Notes under the pieces: generated by a model
Databases searched by the model: none
Seen by the model: the letters and a program-made list of their open reading frames with translations, nothing else
Told to the model about the DNA's origin: nothing
Position numbers and translations under genes: made by a program
Source: an uncultured Verrucomicrobiales bacterium
GTDB taxonomy: Bacteria > Verrucomicrobiota > Verrucomicrobiae > Limisphaerales > CANJSG01
NCBI GenBank assembly: GCA_946480965.1
Contig: CAMLMI010000044.1
Location: 1 to 19,304, forward strand
Direction of reading: 5' to 3'
DNA: 19,304 bases
Part shown: piece after piece, positions 1-7,896 of the stretch
How positions within the stretch are numbered: the stretch's first letter is position 1
How the letters are laid out: every line of letters begins with the position of its first letter

Positions 1-1
1 G

Positions 2-580
2 GAGCTCTTGCGCCAGGTGCGCGCGCATCCGGAGGCTCTTTCCCGGATCTACCTGATGCGGATCGAGGAGTGCGGCTGGAGCGGATTCTTCGACGCGGAC
101 CGGCTGTCCCGCGACGAAGGCTTCACGGAGACCCGGCGGATGATGACCAACATAGCCACGGCCCTGGCGATGCACCGGAGCCGCGTCGAGGCGAGCCCCG
201 ACCGCACCCGCAAGCTGGTGGAGCGCTCGAAGCTGTCGTCGTTGGACAAGCGGAACTTCCTCGGCGGGGCTTCGGCCAGCTCCGACGCGACGATGCCCTG
301 GACCCTGCGGAGCCTGGACAAGGAGCGCGAGATCCTCGACGAGGCTTTCCGGGGAATGGGCCTGCTGATGGAGAACACGGACGGCTGGGAGGTGGTGGAC
401 GGGGACCTCGCCTTTTCGGACGAGGCGCTCGAGGCCGAGATCGGCGGCATGTATCGGATGATCGCCGTGCTGACCGAAGAGCAGGAGAAGATCGGGAAGC
501 GCCTCATCGCCGTGCTCAACGAGCAGCGGAGCAAGGCAGGGCTGCCTCCCGCCAAAACAGAGGCCACGGCCGGGGAATAG
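2..580 (+). CDS. Hypothetical protein, 5'-truncated by window edge
   Basis: The reading frame is open from the first complete codon at position 2, so the true start probably lies outside the window; a TTG at 8 is the first possible start inside it. About 192 residues are visible, ending at TAG/TGA-type stop 578-580. The protein is charged and looks mostly helical, with a Glu/Lys-rich C-terminal helix (around residues 140-175, 'LTEEQEKIGKRLIAVL') and an Ala/Pro/Lys/Glu tail. I see no signal peptide, membrane segment or catalytic motif and do not recognise the family. The next gene on the same strand starts 79 bp downstream. Only the coding call is well supported, by uninterrupted frame and codon use like that of the neighbours. 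Confidence 0.6.
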   Translation, partial: ELLRQVRAHPEALSRIYLMRIEECGWSGFFDADRLSRDEGFTETRRMMTNIATALAMHRSRVEASPDRTRKLVERSKLSSLDKRNFLGGASASSDATMPWTLRSLDKEREILDEAFRGMGLLMENTDGWEVVDGDLAFSDEALEAEIGGMYRMIAVLTEEQEKIGKRLIAVLNEQRSKAGLPPAKTEATAGE

Positions 581-611
581 CCACGGGGCTGCTCCAGGGA
601 CCGGACCTCGG

Positions 612-625
612 CCGCAAGCTTGCGG
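612..625. repeat. Perfect 14-bp palindrome in an intergenic gap
   Basis: CCGCAAGCTTGCGG is its own reverse complement. It lies in the 79-bp gap between the truncated first gene and the transporter gene. It could form a short hairpin or bind a dimeric protein. No T-run follows, so it is not a standard intrinsic terminator. Confidence 0.4.
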
Positions 626-659
626 TAGCCGGGCCGAAGGCGATGATCCCGGGCTTTTG

Positions 660-1679
660 ATGCATTGGATCGTCGCCAGTCTCCTGTCCGCGCTGTTCCT
701 CGGGTTCTACGACCTGTGCAACAAGCGGTCGGTCCGCGAGAACGCCGTCCTGCCCGCCATCTTCTTCGCCAACGTCTGCGCCGCCTGCGTCTGGCTCGGG
801 GCGATGGCCGTGCAGGCCGCCGCGCCGGAGGCGGTGCCGACGATGTTCCGCGTGCAGCCGCTCACGCTCCGGGAACACGGGCTGGTGCTGGTGAAGACGC
901 TGATCGTCTCGGCCTCCTGGATCTGCTCCTACTTCGCGGTGAAGCACCTCACCGTCTCGCTGGCCGCGCCGATCCGCGCGACGGCGCCGATGTGGACGCT
1001 CTTCGGCGCGGTGCTGTTCCTCGGGGAACGCCTCTCGGCGCTGGAGCTGATCGGGATCGCCGTGGTGCTGGTGTCGCTCGTCGGGCTGTCGTTCGTGGGC
1101 AGGGAGGAAGGCGTCCACTTCCATCGGAACAAGTGGATCGCCTGGCTGACGTCCGGAACGCTGCTCGGCTCGGTCAGCTCGCTCTATGACAAACACCTCT
1201 TCGGCACCGTGGGTTTGGACGTCGCGACGGTGCAGGCGTGGTTCTCCATCGACCTCGCGCTGGTGTTTCTGCCGCTCGCGCTCGGCTGGAAGCTGCGCTG
1301 GTGGACGCGCCACGAGTTCCACTGGCGGTGGAGCATTCCCTGCGCGGCGCTGGCGCTGCTGGTGGCGGACTTCGTGTATTTCGACGCGCTGCGGAACCCG
1401 GAAGCGCGCATCTCCATCGTCTCCTGCCTGCGGCGCGGCAGCACGCTCGTGGCTTTCGCCGGAGGGCTGCTGCTCTTCAAGGAAACGAACGGCCTGCGGA
1501 AGCTGCCCGCCGTGATCGGCGTGCTGCTGGGCATCGTCCTCACTCTGGTGGGCAAGGACGCGACGCGCTCAAAGCCCGTCGGCGATCCTCCGCACCACGA
1601 CGCCGGCGGCCGCGAAGCCGAACGTGCCGGTGACGAACGTGGCGGAGCCGAAGCCCCAGTCGCAGTTCAGCCGCAGTGA
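660..1679 (+). CDS. EamA/DMT-family membrane transporter
   Basis: This predicted inner-membrane permease of the drug/metabolite transporter superfamily has 339 aa. About ten hydrophobic segments are spread over residues 1-305, with the two-fold EamA arrangement: a first half to about residue 145 (ending near 'VLVSLVGLSFVG') and a second half ending near 'VIGVLLGIVLTLVGKD'. I chose the ATG at 660; a TTG codon immediately before it is less likely. The substrate cannot be read from sequence, since DMT proteins export or import many metabolites. The last ~37 residues are hydrophilic (Arg, Glu, Pro, Gly) and lie entirely on the opposite strand of the convergent tcdA gene, giving a 111-bp tail-to-tail overlap. 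Family assignment is by hydrophobic pattern and EamA-like phrases, so the exact subfamily is open. Confidence 0.8.
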   Translation: MHWIVASLLSALFLGFYDLCNKRSVRENAVLPAIFFANVCAACVWLGAMAVQAAAPEAVPTMFRVQPLTLREHGLVLVKTLIVSASWICSYFAVKHLTVSLAAPIRATAPMWTLFGAVLFLGERLSALELIGIAVVLVSLVGLSFVGREEGVHFHRNKWIAWLTSGTLLGSVSSLYDKHLFGTVGLDVATVQAWFSIDLALVFLPLALGWKLRWWTRHEFHWRWSIPCAALALLVADFVYFDALRNPEARISIVSCLRRGSTLVAFAGGLLLFKETNGLRKLPAVIGVLLGIVLTLVGKDATRSKPVGDPPHHDAGGREAERAGDERGGAEAPVAVQPQ

Positions 1680-2381
1680 TTCACCCTCGGGCGCTTCCAT
1701 CCGCGCCGCGCAGACGCTGCCATCCTCCTGCGGGAAGACCTGCGGCTCGGCGGAGAAGACGGCGTCGAGATGGAACTTCTTGTCGCCCGTCGGAAACCCG
1801 TGGTGCTTGCGCAGCCGCTTCCGCACTTCGGCCAGGAGCCGGTCGTGCGTCACCCGGGCCAGATCGGTCACGCGCACCTGCGTGGCGTCGCGCCGCCCGC
1901 CCGCGCCGCCGCAGGTGATGACCGGGATCTGGTGCCGGTGACAGAGCGCGAGGAGCAGAACCTTGTTGGACACATTGTCGATGGCATCGACGACAAAGGT
2001 GGGTTTCGACGCGGGAACTCCTTCCGCCGAAGGCTGGAGCCCCAGCAGACGGGCGGCGTTGTCCTCGGTGAAGAATTCCTGGATCGCGGTGAAGCGTCCT
2101 TCCGGTTGGATGGCCCGGGCGCGTTCGGCCATCAGCTCGGCCTTGGACCGGCCGATGGTGCCGTCGAGCGCGTGGAGCTGGCGGTTGACGTTGCTGACGC
2201 AGGCCTCGTCGAGATCCACGAGGCTGATCGCGCCGACGCCGCTGCGGGCCAGCGCCTCCACCACCCACGAGCCCACGCCACCGATCCCGACTACCATCAC
2301 GTGCGCGTCGCGCAGGCGCTGGAGACCGGTCTTGCCGTAGAGCCGGGCGATGCCGCCGAACCGGAAATCAAAGTCGCTCAT
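1569..2381 (-). CDS. tcdA: tRNA threonylcarbamoyladenosine dehydratase (TcdA/CsdL)
   Basis: This E1/ThiF-MoeB-like enzyme is predicted to dehydrate t6A37 in tRNA to cyclic ct6A using ATP. The 270-aa length matches the family. An ATP-binding glycine motif 'GIGGVGSW' sits at residues 32-39, the nucleotide-binding acid in 'VDLD' at 55-58, the arginine segment 'NVNRQLHAL' at 64-72, and the family phrase 'DAIDNVSNK' at 132-140. The N-terminal 'RFGGIARLYG' is also typical. The frame stays open upstream, but ATG at 2381 gives the standard N-terminus. The 3' end overlaps the convergent transporter gene by 111 bp. It is the last of three minus-strand genes, separated from the upstream one by 150 bp that contains a hairpin. 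Confidence 0.93.
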   Translation of the reverse strand: MSDFDFRFGGIARLYGKTGLQRLRDAHVMVVGIGGVGSWVVEALARSGVGAISLVDLDEACVSNVNRQLHALDGTIGRSKAELMAERARAIQPEGRFTAIQEFFTEDNAARLLGLQPSAEGVPASKPTFVVDAIDNVSNKVLLLALCHRHQIPVITCGGAGGRRDATQVRVTDLARVTHDRLLAEVRKRLRKHHGFPTGDKKFHLDAVFSAEPQVFPQEDGSVCAARMEAPEGESLRLNCDWGFGSATFVTGTFGFAAAGVVVRRIADGL

Positions 2382-2396
2382 CCGCCCACGGCCTAA

Positions 2397-2426
2397 CCGC
2401 CGTTCGGCCCTTTGCCAAGACGGCGG
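2397..2426 (-). promoter_or_regulatory. Hairpin just upstream of tcdA
   Basis: Perfect 7-bp inverted repeat CCGCCGT / ACGGCGG with a 16-nt loop that contains a further GGC/GCC pair. It starts 15 nt upstream of the tcdA ATG on the minus strand. It could end the upstream transcript or lie in the tcdA leader. No U-run follows, so the role is unknown. Confidence 0.35.
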
Positions 2427-2531
2427 TGCATTTGTCCGGCCTCTTCCCGTTCTTGCTCCGCACCCCGTTCTTCCCAAGCAGGGCCAAAAGAAGATCCAGG
2501 ATCGGCAGGAAGCATGGCGGAAAACGTCCGC

Positions 2532-2723
2532 TCACTTTCCGCAGTTGTGGCAGGTCGAGATCTTCAGCGGGCAATAGGCCGGGCAAAATCCGGCGATCCC
2601 GGTAAGCAACGGCACCAGTCCCACCAGCCCCCACGGGCTCCAAAACGCCGCGCCGACCAGCAGGATTCCCAAGCCCAGGCTGATGCGCAGCCCACGGTCT
2701 CCGGCTCCAAGGTTCTTTTTCAT
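2532..2723 (-). CDS. DUF2892 (YgaP-like) small membrane protein, Cys-rich tail
   Basis: This 63-aa protein starts with 'MKKNLGAGDRGLR', matching the N-terminal N-x-G-x-x-D-R-x-x-R pattern of DUF2892 (the membrane part of YgaP-like proteins). Two hydrophobic segments follow at about residues 13-28 and 31-46. The C-terminus has four cysteines: C47 and C51 (C-x3-C), and C58 and C61 (C-x2-C). The family usually keeps a 'CP...C' pattern, but the extra C-x2-C is notable and could bind metal or do thiol chemistry (inference). I chose the ATG at 2723 because it gives the canonical N-terminus; the frame extends to 2804 without family-like sequence. There is no rhodanese domain, so the function is unknown. 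Confidence 0.75.
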   Translation of the reverse strand: MKKNLGAGDRGLRISLGLGILLVGAAFWSPWGLVGLVPLLTGIAGFCPAYCPLKISTCHNCGK

Positions 2724-2852
2724 GCGATGATCGATGGTTGGAGCGGCCCGGCATTGGGCCGTCCTGCCAAGGTTCATCGCCTGCGGAGAAAAAATCCGCT
2801 CCACGGCGTTTGCCGGGGAGCGGACGAAACTTGGGCGGGTCTTCGGGGTGGA

Positions 2853-3176
2853 TCAGGAGATCAATCCGGTGACGAAGCGTTCGATGGCGGCGAGGCCCTG
2901 GCCCAGCTTGGGCACCAGACCGGTGGCGTCGCCCACCGTCACAACGGCCAGCGCGGTGACGAAGAGAATGGCCAAAGTGCCGAGCACCGCGACCGCCGTG
3001 ATCTGGAAGCGCGCCTCCCGCTGCAGTTGGCGCAGCTCGCACGCGGCCTTGCTGAGGCCCCGCCGCCGCAGGTGGCGCGGCGTCGCCAAGAGCCGCACCG
3101 GCTGGTGCAGGAGCCGGCCGTCGCAGGCGTGGCGGATCTGGGCGATGACTTTGCGGGGCGTGGCGTCGTGGTTCAT
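2853..3176 (-). CDS. Hypothetical single-pass membrane protein
   Basis: This 107-aa protein starts at ATG 3176, with a purine-rich stretch (reading AGGAAAGAGGG on the minus strand) 8-18 nt upstream as a possible ribosome binding site. The N-terminal ~55 residues are strongly basic (Arg/His-rich, including 'RHLRRRG'). One clear transmembrane helix runs from about 57 to 81, followed by a short tail 'LGQGLAAIERFVTGLIS'. By the positive-inside rule the basic N-terminus should be cytoplasmic. I do not recognise a family. It lies upstream of the DUF2892 gene on the same strand (129-bp gap to its ATG) and is divergent from the sensor kinase. The coding call rests on the membrane helix and plausible start, and is moderate. 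Confidence 0.55.
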   Translation of the reverse strand: MNHDATPRKVIAQIRHACDGRLLHQPVRLLATPRHLRRRGLSKAACELRQLQREARFQITAVAVLGTLAILFVTALAVVTVGDATGLVPKLGQGLAAIERFVTGLIS

Positions 3177-3506
3177 GTTTCGGGTCCCTCTTTCCTGCCG
3201 AGTTGTTGTTTTCCGTTTTCTTTTTCCTCAGCTATCGACCCCGCAGCGGCCCGGGAGTTTCAAAAATTGTTCTTGTAAAAAGTTGGCCCCCCATTGAATC
3301 CGCCGCGCCTTTCCCGCGTCCTTCGCCGCTCGCCCCGGAAAAAGGGCCCGGGCTTCCGGTGACGATGTTCTCCCGTCGACTCGGCGAGGGGTTCGTCAGC
3401 CGGTTCTTCGGCAAGGTTTTGGGCAAGAGGGCGGGTCGCCGTTAAGTGACGGTCGGGTTCTGCCGATGAGTTCCTTTGAGACACTCGGCTTCGGCCGAGC
3501 CCGGCC
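3177..3506. other. 330-bp divergent intergenic region
   Basis: This gap separates the minus-strand small membrane protein from the plus-strand sensor kinase, so it should hold promoters for both. It has an AT-rich patch at about 3258-3284 (around AAAAATTGTTCTTGTAAAAA) that stands out from the GC-rich surroundings and is the best place for divergent promoters, though I could not fix clear -35/-10 pairs. A 6-bp inverted repeat CCGGAA/TTCCGG (3335-3359) encloses GGGCCCGGG. No convincing gene was found. Confidence 0.45.
3484..3499 (+). promoter_or_regulatory. C(UUCG)G tetraloop hairpin before kinase start
   Basis: CTCGGC-TTCG-GCCGAG is a perfect 6-bp stem closed by the very stable cUUCGg tetraloop. 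It ends 7 nt before the kinase ATG at 3507, where a Shine-Dalgarno sequence would normally lie; none is visible. If transcribed, it should sit at the ribosome entry site and lower or modulate initiation (inference). Confidence 0.45.
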
Positions 3507-6281
3507 ATGCAACCGCTCCGTTCACTTCGTCCCGCCGTCCACCGCCTCGTCGCGTGGGTGGGCGTGCTGTGGGGCGCGACGCTGGCTTGTGCCCAGGCCC
3601 TAGAAGAGGGAGCCAAACCGGTCCTCACCCGCATCGCCGACATCAAGCGGCTGTCGGTGGACGAGGCGGCGGAACCGCGCCGCGTGCTGGTGCGGGCCAC
3701 GGTGTTGGTCACGGACCGGGGCTGGTTCGTGCAGGACGACACGGCGGCGATCTTCGTCGTCGGCCCCGCCGATCCGGCCTTCCACGCGGAACCGGGCGAC
3801 GTGGTGGAGATCGAAGGCTATTCCAATCCCGGCGGATTCTCGCCGGTCATCTCCGGTTCGATCGACGGCATGACCCCCGCGCACATGCGCTGGCTGCACC
3901 GGGGATCGATGCCCGAGCCCGTGAGCCCGAGCTCCGAGGATCTGCTCTGGGGCCTGTTGGACTGCGCTTGGGTGGAGCTCGACGGCGTGGTCCACAGCGT
4001 GGGACCCAGCCGGGACGATCCGGAATCGTCGCTGCGCGAGCTGGACCTGCACGTGGGCAACCATGCCGTGCGGGTGCTGGTCGATCCGGGGACGAACGGC
4101 CCGGTCGATCCGCTGGTGGACGCGCGGGTGCGGGTGCGCGGCGCCTTTGCCACCGTGAGCAACGGCGACCGGCAGCTCATGCAGCCGCTGATCCACGCGC
4201 GGACCATGGCCGACGTGGAGGTGCTGGTCCCTGCGCGGCCGGACCCGTTCGCCTTTGCCCTCTCCACGCCGTCGGACCTCTTCGGCTTCTCCAATCCCCA
4301 TCCGGGCCACCGGGTGCGGATGCAGGGCGTCGTGCTCTGGCACGATCCGCAAAGCGGGCTCCGGTTGCGCGTCGGAGACCAGCGGCTTCACGTCGAGGCT
4401 CGGACGGAGCGGGCCCTGCCGCCGGGAACGGTGGTCGATGTGGTCGGCTTTCCGGCTCCGGGGCCGATCTCCCCGCGCCTGGAGCACGGGATGGTCCGCG
4501 AGCTGGAGCGGGGGACGCCGCCCGTGGCTTGGCGGGGGGAGAACGGCGAGTTTCCCCGGCCGCTCGACGAGGGGACGCTTTTCTCCAGCGACGACGGCCA
4601 GTTGATCGAGGTGGACGTGGCGCTGGACGAGGCGACTTGGACCTCGCGCGGGCTTTTCCTGTCGGTGCACGACGGCCGGACCCAGGCGATGGCCGAGCTG
4701 CGCGGGACGCCGCCGGACTCCCGGCGCGGCTACCGGAAAGGCAGCCGCCTGCGGTTGACCGGCGTTTACACGCTGCGGCCGGAACGGGAACGCCGCCCCG
4801 GCCAGGTGTCCCTGCTGCTGCGCGACGTTTCGGACATCCGGGTGCTGGAAGCTCCGGGCTGGCTGACGCCCGAGCGGCTGGTCGGCGGCGCGATCGGCGC
4901 GGCGCTGGTCGGCTTCGTGGCCGCGGCCGGCGCGCTGCATCTCCGCCGGAGGAACGCCATGCTGAAATCCCTGCTCGAAGAACGCCGCCGGGCCGAGCTC
5001 GGGCTCCAACAGGCGAAGGAGGAGCTGGAACGGCGCGTGGCCGAGCGCACCGCCGAGCTCAGGGACGCCGCCGCCGTGGCCGAGGAGGCGAACCGCGCCA
5101 AGAGCCAGTTCCTCGCGAACATGTCTCACGAGATCCGCACCCCCATGAACGGCGTCGTCGGCATGAGCCACCTGCTGCTCGACACCCCGTTGACCGCGGA
5201 ACAGCGGGACTTCGTCCGCACCATCCAGTCCAGCGGCGACCTGCTGCTCACCGTGATCAACGACATCCTGGACTTCTCCAAGATCGAGGCCGGCAAGCTC
5301 TCCTTCGAGACGCTGGACTTCGACCTGGGCGACGCGGTGCGCGAGGCCGTCGAGCTCCTGCGGCCCCGCGCCGAACAGAAGCGCATCGGCCTCCGCCACG
5401 AGCTCGCGCCCGATGTTCCGACGGCGCTGCGCGGCGACGCGGGCCGTTTGCGCCAGGTGCTGCTGAACCTGGCGGGCAACGCCATCAAGTTCACCGAGCA
5501 CGGCGGCGTCTCGATCCGCGTGGCCCTGGAATCGGCCACCGGAGCCCACGCCCGGCTGCGCTTCGAGGTGACGGACACCGGCATCGGGATCTCCGAGGCC
5601 GCGCAGGCCCGGCTCTTCCAGCCCTTTGTCCAGGCCGACGGCTCCACCACGCGCCGGTTCGGCGGCACCGGGCTCGGGCTGGCCATCTCCCGCCAGCTCG
5701 TGGAGCTGATGGGCGGCGAGATCGGGCTCCGAAGCGACCCCGGCACGGGCTCCACCTTCTGGTTCACCGTGCAGCTGGAGCGGCAGAAGGCGTCCCCGGC
5801 CGGCACCGATGACCGGGCCGGTTCCAGACGCCTCGCGCCGGCTCCGACGGCCGATTCCGCCGCGAAGCTCCCGCTCCGCGTGCTCCTCGCCGAGGACAAC
5901 GCCGTGAACCAGATGGTCGCCCGGAAACAGCTCGCCAAGATCGGCTGCGCCGTGGACGTCGTCGCCTCCGGCCTGGAGGCGCTGCGGGCGCTCGACCGCG
6001 CGGACTACGACGTGGTGCTGATGGATTGCCAGATGCCGGAGATGGACGGTTACGAGACCACCCGCGAGATCCGGCGGCTCGGGCTGCGGTCCGGCGCGGG
6101 GCCCGCCCGGCTCCAGATCATCGCCATGACGGCCAACGCCATGCAGGGCGACCGCGAGCTGTGCCTCGCCGCCGACATGGACGACTACGTGAGCAAGCCC
6201 GTGGGCTTGGATCATCTGCGCGAGGCGCTCCTGCGCGCCCAGCACCGCATCGCCCAGGCCCAAAACCCGGCCAAGGTCTGA
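3507..6281 (+). CDS. Hybrid sensor histidine kinase with receiver domain
   Basis: This 924-aa membrane-bound hybrid kinase starts at ATG 3507 with a signal sequence (~1-30, ending near 'ATLACAQA'). A long periplasmic region, 31-455, shows four OB-fold-like stretches (about 58-119, 152-230, 267-330, 365-446), each with a 'V.v.G.V' start and a 'G..V.V.G' end. One transmembrane helix lies at ~459-478, then a coiled-coil linker at 485-530. The HisKA box '[11 protein letters not shown]' has phospho-accepting His541. The HATPase domain has N-box Asn658, 'DTGIG' at 690-694, and 'GTGLGLAI'. The REC domain starts at ~790 with 'VLLAEDN' and has phospho-acceptor Asp840 in '[11 protein letters not shown]'. 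No Hpt domain or adjacent response regulator is present, so the downstream partner is elsewhere. The ligand is unknown. Confidence 0.95.
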   Translation: MQPLRSLRPAVHRLVAWVGVLWGATLACAQALEEGAKPVLTRIADIKRLSVDEAAEPRRVLVRATVLVTDRGWFVQDDTAAIFVVGPADPAFHAEPGDVVEIEGYSNPGGFSPVISGSIDGMTPAHMRWLHRGSMPEPVSPSSEDLLWGLLDCAWVELDGVVHSVGPSRDDPESSLRELDLHVGNHAVRVLVDPGTNGPVDPLVDARVRVRGAFATVSNGDRQLMQPLIHARTMADVEVLVPARPDPFAFALSTPSDLFGFSNPHPGHRVRMQGVVLWHDPQSGLRLRVGDQRLHVEARTERALPPGTVVDVVGFPAPGPISPRLEHGMVRELERGTPPVAWRGENGEFPRPLDEGTLFSSDDGQLIEVDVALDEATWTSRGLFLSVHDGRTQAMAELRGTPPDSRRGYRKGSRLRLTGVYTLRPERERRPGQVSLLLRDVSDIRVLEAPGWLTPERLVGGAIGAALVGFVAAAGALHLRRRNAMLKSLLEERRRAELGLQQAKEELERRVAERTAELRDAAAVAEEANRAKSQFLANMSHEIRTPMNGVVGMSHLLLDTPLTAEQRDFVRTIQSSGDLLLTVINDILDFSKIEAGKLSFETLDFDLGDAVREAVELLRPRAEQKRIGLRHELAPDVPTALRGDAGRLRQVLLNLAGNAIKFTEHGGVSIRVALESATGAHARLRFEVTDTGIGISEAAQARLFQPFVQADGSTTRRFGGTGLGLAISRQLVELMGGEIGLRSDPGTGSTFWFTVQLERQKASPAGTDDRAGSRRLAPAPTADSAAKLPLRVLLAEDNAVNQMVARKQLAKIGCAVDVVASGLEALRALDRADYDVVLMDCQMPEMDGYETTREIRRLGLRSGAGPARLQIIAMTANAMQGDRELCLAADMDDYVSKPVGLDHLREALLRAQHRIAQAQNPAKV

Positions 6282-6376
6282 ACAAAGCCCCAGCGAACCG
6301 GCGGATAAGTTGAAAAGGCCTTCGATCCGTTCCGCCTAATCTGTGGCAGGCATTTCCCACGGCCTTCGGGCTTTGT
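6282..6376. repeat. 9-bp inverted repeat bracketing the post-kinase gap
   Basis: ACAAAGCCC (6282-6290), starting directly after the kinase stop, is the reverse complement of GGGCTTTGT (6368-6376). The 77-bp spacer includes AAGGCCTT and GGCCTTCGGGC segments that can pair locally. It may fold in the kinase 3' UTR. No clear terminator T-run is present. The rest of the gap up to 6436 shows nothing I can name. Confidence 0.3.
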
Positions 6377-6436
6377 CGTTCTTCACCCGATGCCTTTCCG
6401 CTTTGTTTCACGGCGGTCCCCCGGCAGGCTGCGCGC

Positions 6437-7036
6437 GTGGGCATTTCCCCCCAGCAATTCGAGCAGATGAAGGGCCGCCTGACGGGCGGCCGTCGTCGCG
6501 CGGCGGATTTGCCGGAAGAGCCGGCGGCTCCGGCCCACACGATCATTCTGGGGATCGATCCGTCGCTGCGCGGAACGGGTTTCGGGGTGATCCGGCTGGT
6601 CGGCAGGGAACCGAAGGCGCTGGTCTTCGGCACGATCAAGAATCCGCCGAAGCTGTCGCGATCCCGCTGCCTGGCGTCCATCGCCGGGGCCATCCGCAAC
6701 GTGATCCGCCAATATGAGCCGACGGTCTGCGCGGTGGAGGGGCTGTTCTTCGCGCAGAACCTGAAGACGGCGCTGATCATGGGCGAGGCGCGCGGGGCCA
6801 GCCTGGTGGCGGTGGCCGAAGCGGGGTTGGACGTCTGCGAGATCGCGCCGCGCAAGGCCAAGCTGGCCATCGTGGGCTTTGGCGGCGCGCAGAAGCACGC
6901 CGTCTCCAAGATGGTGCAGCGGATGTTGAACCTGGTGGACGAGCCGGAGCCCGACGCGGCGGACGCGCTCGCGCTGGCGTTGTCCTTTGCCCAGAGCCAG
7001 GGCAAACGTGGCGGTGCTCCCGCCAAAACCCTCTGA
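6437..7036 (+). CDS. ruvC: Crossover junction endodeoxyribonuclease RuvC
   Basis: RuvC is the Holliday-junction resolvase that nicks symmetrical strands after RuvAB branch migration. The 199-aa protein has all four expected acidic active-site residues: Asp41 in 'ILGIDPSLRGTG', Glu101 in 'CAVEGLFF', and Asp173 and Asp176 in 'PDAADALALA'. These match D7, E66, D138 and D141 of the E. coli enzyme by motif. The start is GTG 6437, or possibly ATG 6467. Either way the protein has a basic N-terminal extension of roughly 25-35 residues before the RNase H-like fold, absent from the E. coli protein. It begins a tight operon, with the next gene 4 bp downstream. ruvB is not in the window. Confidence 0.94.
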   Translation: MGISPQQFEQMKGRLTGGRRRAADLPEEPAAPAHTIILGIDPSLRGTGFGVIRLVGREPKALVFGTIKNPPKLSRSRCLASIAGAIRNVIRQYEPTVCAVEGLFFAQNLKTALIMGEARGASLVAVAEAGLDVCEIAPRKAKLAIVGFGGAQKHAVSKMVQRMLNLVDEPEPDAADALALALSFAQSQGKRGGAPAKTL

Positions 7037-7040
7037 GCGC

Positions 7041-7274
7041 ATGTCCCTGACCGCGATTCTCTGGGTGATCGGAACGCTCTTCGGGCTCCTCCTGCTCCTT
7101 TTCGTCATCGCTTTGGTTTTCCAGGCGGTCGCCAACCAGTGGTCGGACCGCCGTCGGTCATCCCGCAATGAATCGGGAGGCGATGGCGGGAGCGGTTGGG
7201 GCACGGAGGCCGATTCCGGAGGCTGCGATGGCGGCGGTGACGGCGGTGACGGCGGCGGCGGTGGCGGAGACTGA
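7041..7274 (+). CDS. Small membrane protein with Gly/Asp-rich tail
   Basis: This 77-aa protein starts at ATG 7041, 4 bp after the ruvC stop, and ends 9 bp before the ruvA ATG. Residues 5-30 form one strong hydrophobic helix ('ILWVIGTLFGLLLLLFVIAL'). A basic stop-transfer segment 'DRRRSSR' follows at 36-42, then a low-complexity tail of Gly, Asp and Ser ending 'GGDGGDGGGGGGD', with one Cys at 62. I do not recognise the family. Gly/Asp runs can bind Ca2+ or be disordered, but no repeat of the RTX type is visible. Its operon position suggests co-expression with ruvC and ruvA, which does not prove a shared function. Existence is supported by tight spacing and a good membrane helix. Confidence 0.7.
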   Translation: MSLTAILWVIGTLFGLLLLLFVIALVFQAVANQWSDRRRSSRNESGGDGGSGWGTEADSGGCDGGGDGGDGGGGGGD

Positions 7275-7283
7275 TTGAGCGAC

Positions 7284-7892
7284 ATGATTGCGTTTATCCA
7301 CGGAACTTTGGTCGAGGCGTTGCCCACCCAGGCGGTGGTCGAGGCCCATGGTGTCGGCTACGAGCTGCTGATCCCGCTGTCGTCCTTCGACAAGCTCCCG
7401 CAGCCCGGCGGCGAGGTGAAGCTGCTGGCGCATCTCGCGGTCCGCGAAGACGCCCACACGCTCTACGGGTTCGCCACGGCCGGAGAACGCGACCTCTTCC
7501 GCCTCCTCATCAACAACGTCTCCGGCATCGGCCCGAAGATCGCGCTGAACATCCTCTCCGGCATCAGCGCCAACGCCTTCCGCGCGGCGGTGGCGGCGGC
7601 GGACGTGAAGGCGCTTTCGCAGATCTCCGGCGTGGGCAAGAAGACGGCCGAACGCATCGTGGTGGAACTGAAGGACAAGCTCGGCGCCATCTCCGTCGGC
7701 TTGGCGGGAACGGGCGTTTCCGCGCCGTTGCCCATCGGCGACCAGAAGCTGGCCGACGCCACGGCGGCGCTCCAGGCGCTGGGCTTCAAGCCGAACGAAG
7801 CGGCGGACGCCATCAAGGCCGTCGCGGCCGTGCTCGGACCGCAGGCGGGCGTGGAGTCGCTGGTGCGGGCAGCATTGAAGAAGGGAGCCTGA
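7284..7892 (+). CDS. ruvA: Holliday junction branch migration protein RuvA
   Basis: RuvA is the tetrameric junction-binding subunit of the RuvAB branch-migration motor. With ATG 7284 it is 202 aa, nearly the same as the 203-aa E. coli protein, and starts 'MIAFIHGTLVE' as expected; a TTG at 7275 would add three residues and is less likely. Domain I is an OB fold (1-~65, including 'HGVGYELLIPLSSF'). Domain II has two helix-hairpin-helix motifs, 'NNVSGIGPKIALNILSG' (77-93) and 'ISGVGKKTAERIVVEL' (114-129). Domain III (~155-200), 'DATAALQALGFKPNEA', is the RuvB-contacting part. It sits third in the ruvC operon. Confidence 0.95.
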   Translation: MIAFIHGTLVEALPTQAVVEAHGVGYELLIPLSSFDKLPQPGGEVKLLAHLAVREDAHTLYGFATAGERDLFRLLINNVSGIGPKIALNILSGISANAFRAAVAAADVKALSQISGVGKKTAERIVVELKDKLGAISVGLAGTGVSAPLPIGDQKLADATAALQALGFKPNEAADAIKAVAAVLGPQAGVESLVRAALKKGA

Positions 7893-7896
7893 GCGC

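Noticed and set aside
3335..3359. CCGGAA/TTCCGG inverted repeat as an intrinsic terminator
   Set aside because: The loop is long (13 nt) and no T-run follows on either strand; likely chance in GC-rich DNA.
3466..3603. Possible 45-codon upstream reading frame overlapping the kinase start
   Set aside because: No ribosome binding site and no recognisable product; overlap seems fortuitous.
3476..5812. Long plus-strand frame overlapping the kinase in another register
   Set aside because: The translation is Arg/Ala/Gly/Pro-rich without motifs, a GC-driven shadow.
3600..6263. Very long open frame antisense to the sensor kinase (887 codons)
   Set aside because: High-GC codon bias in the kinase leaves the opposite frame open. 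The translation is low-complexity His/Gly/Arg/Ala with no domain, while the plus-strand protein has full kinase motifs.
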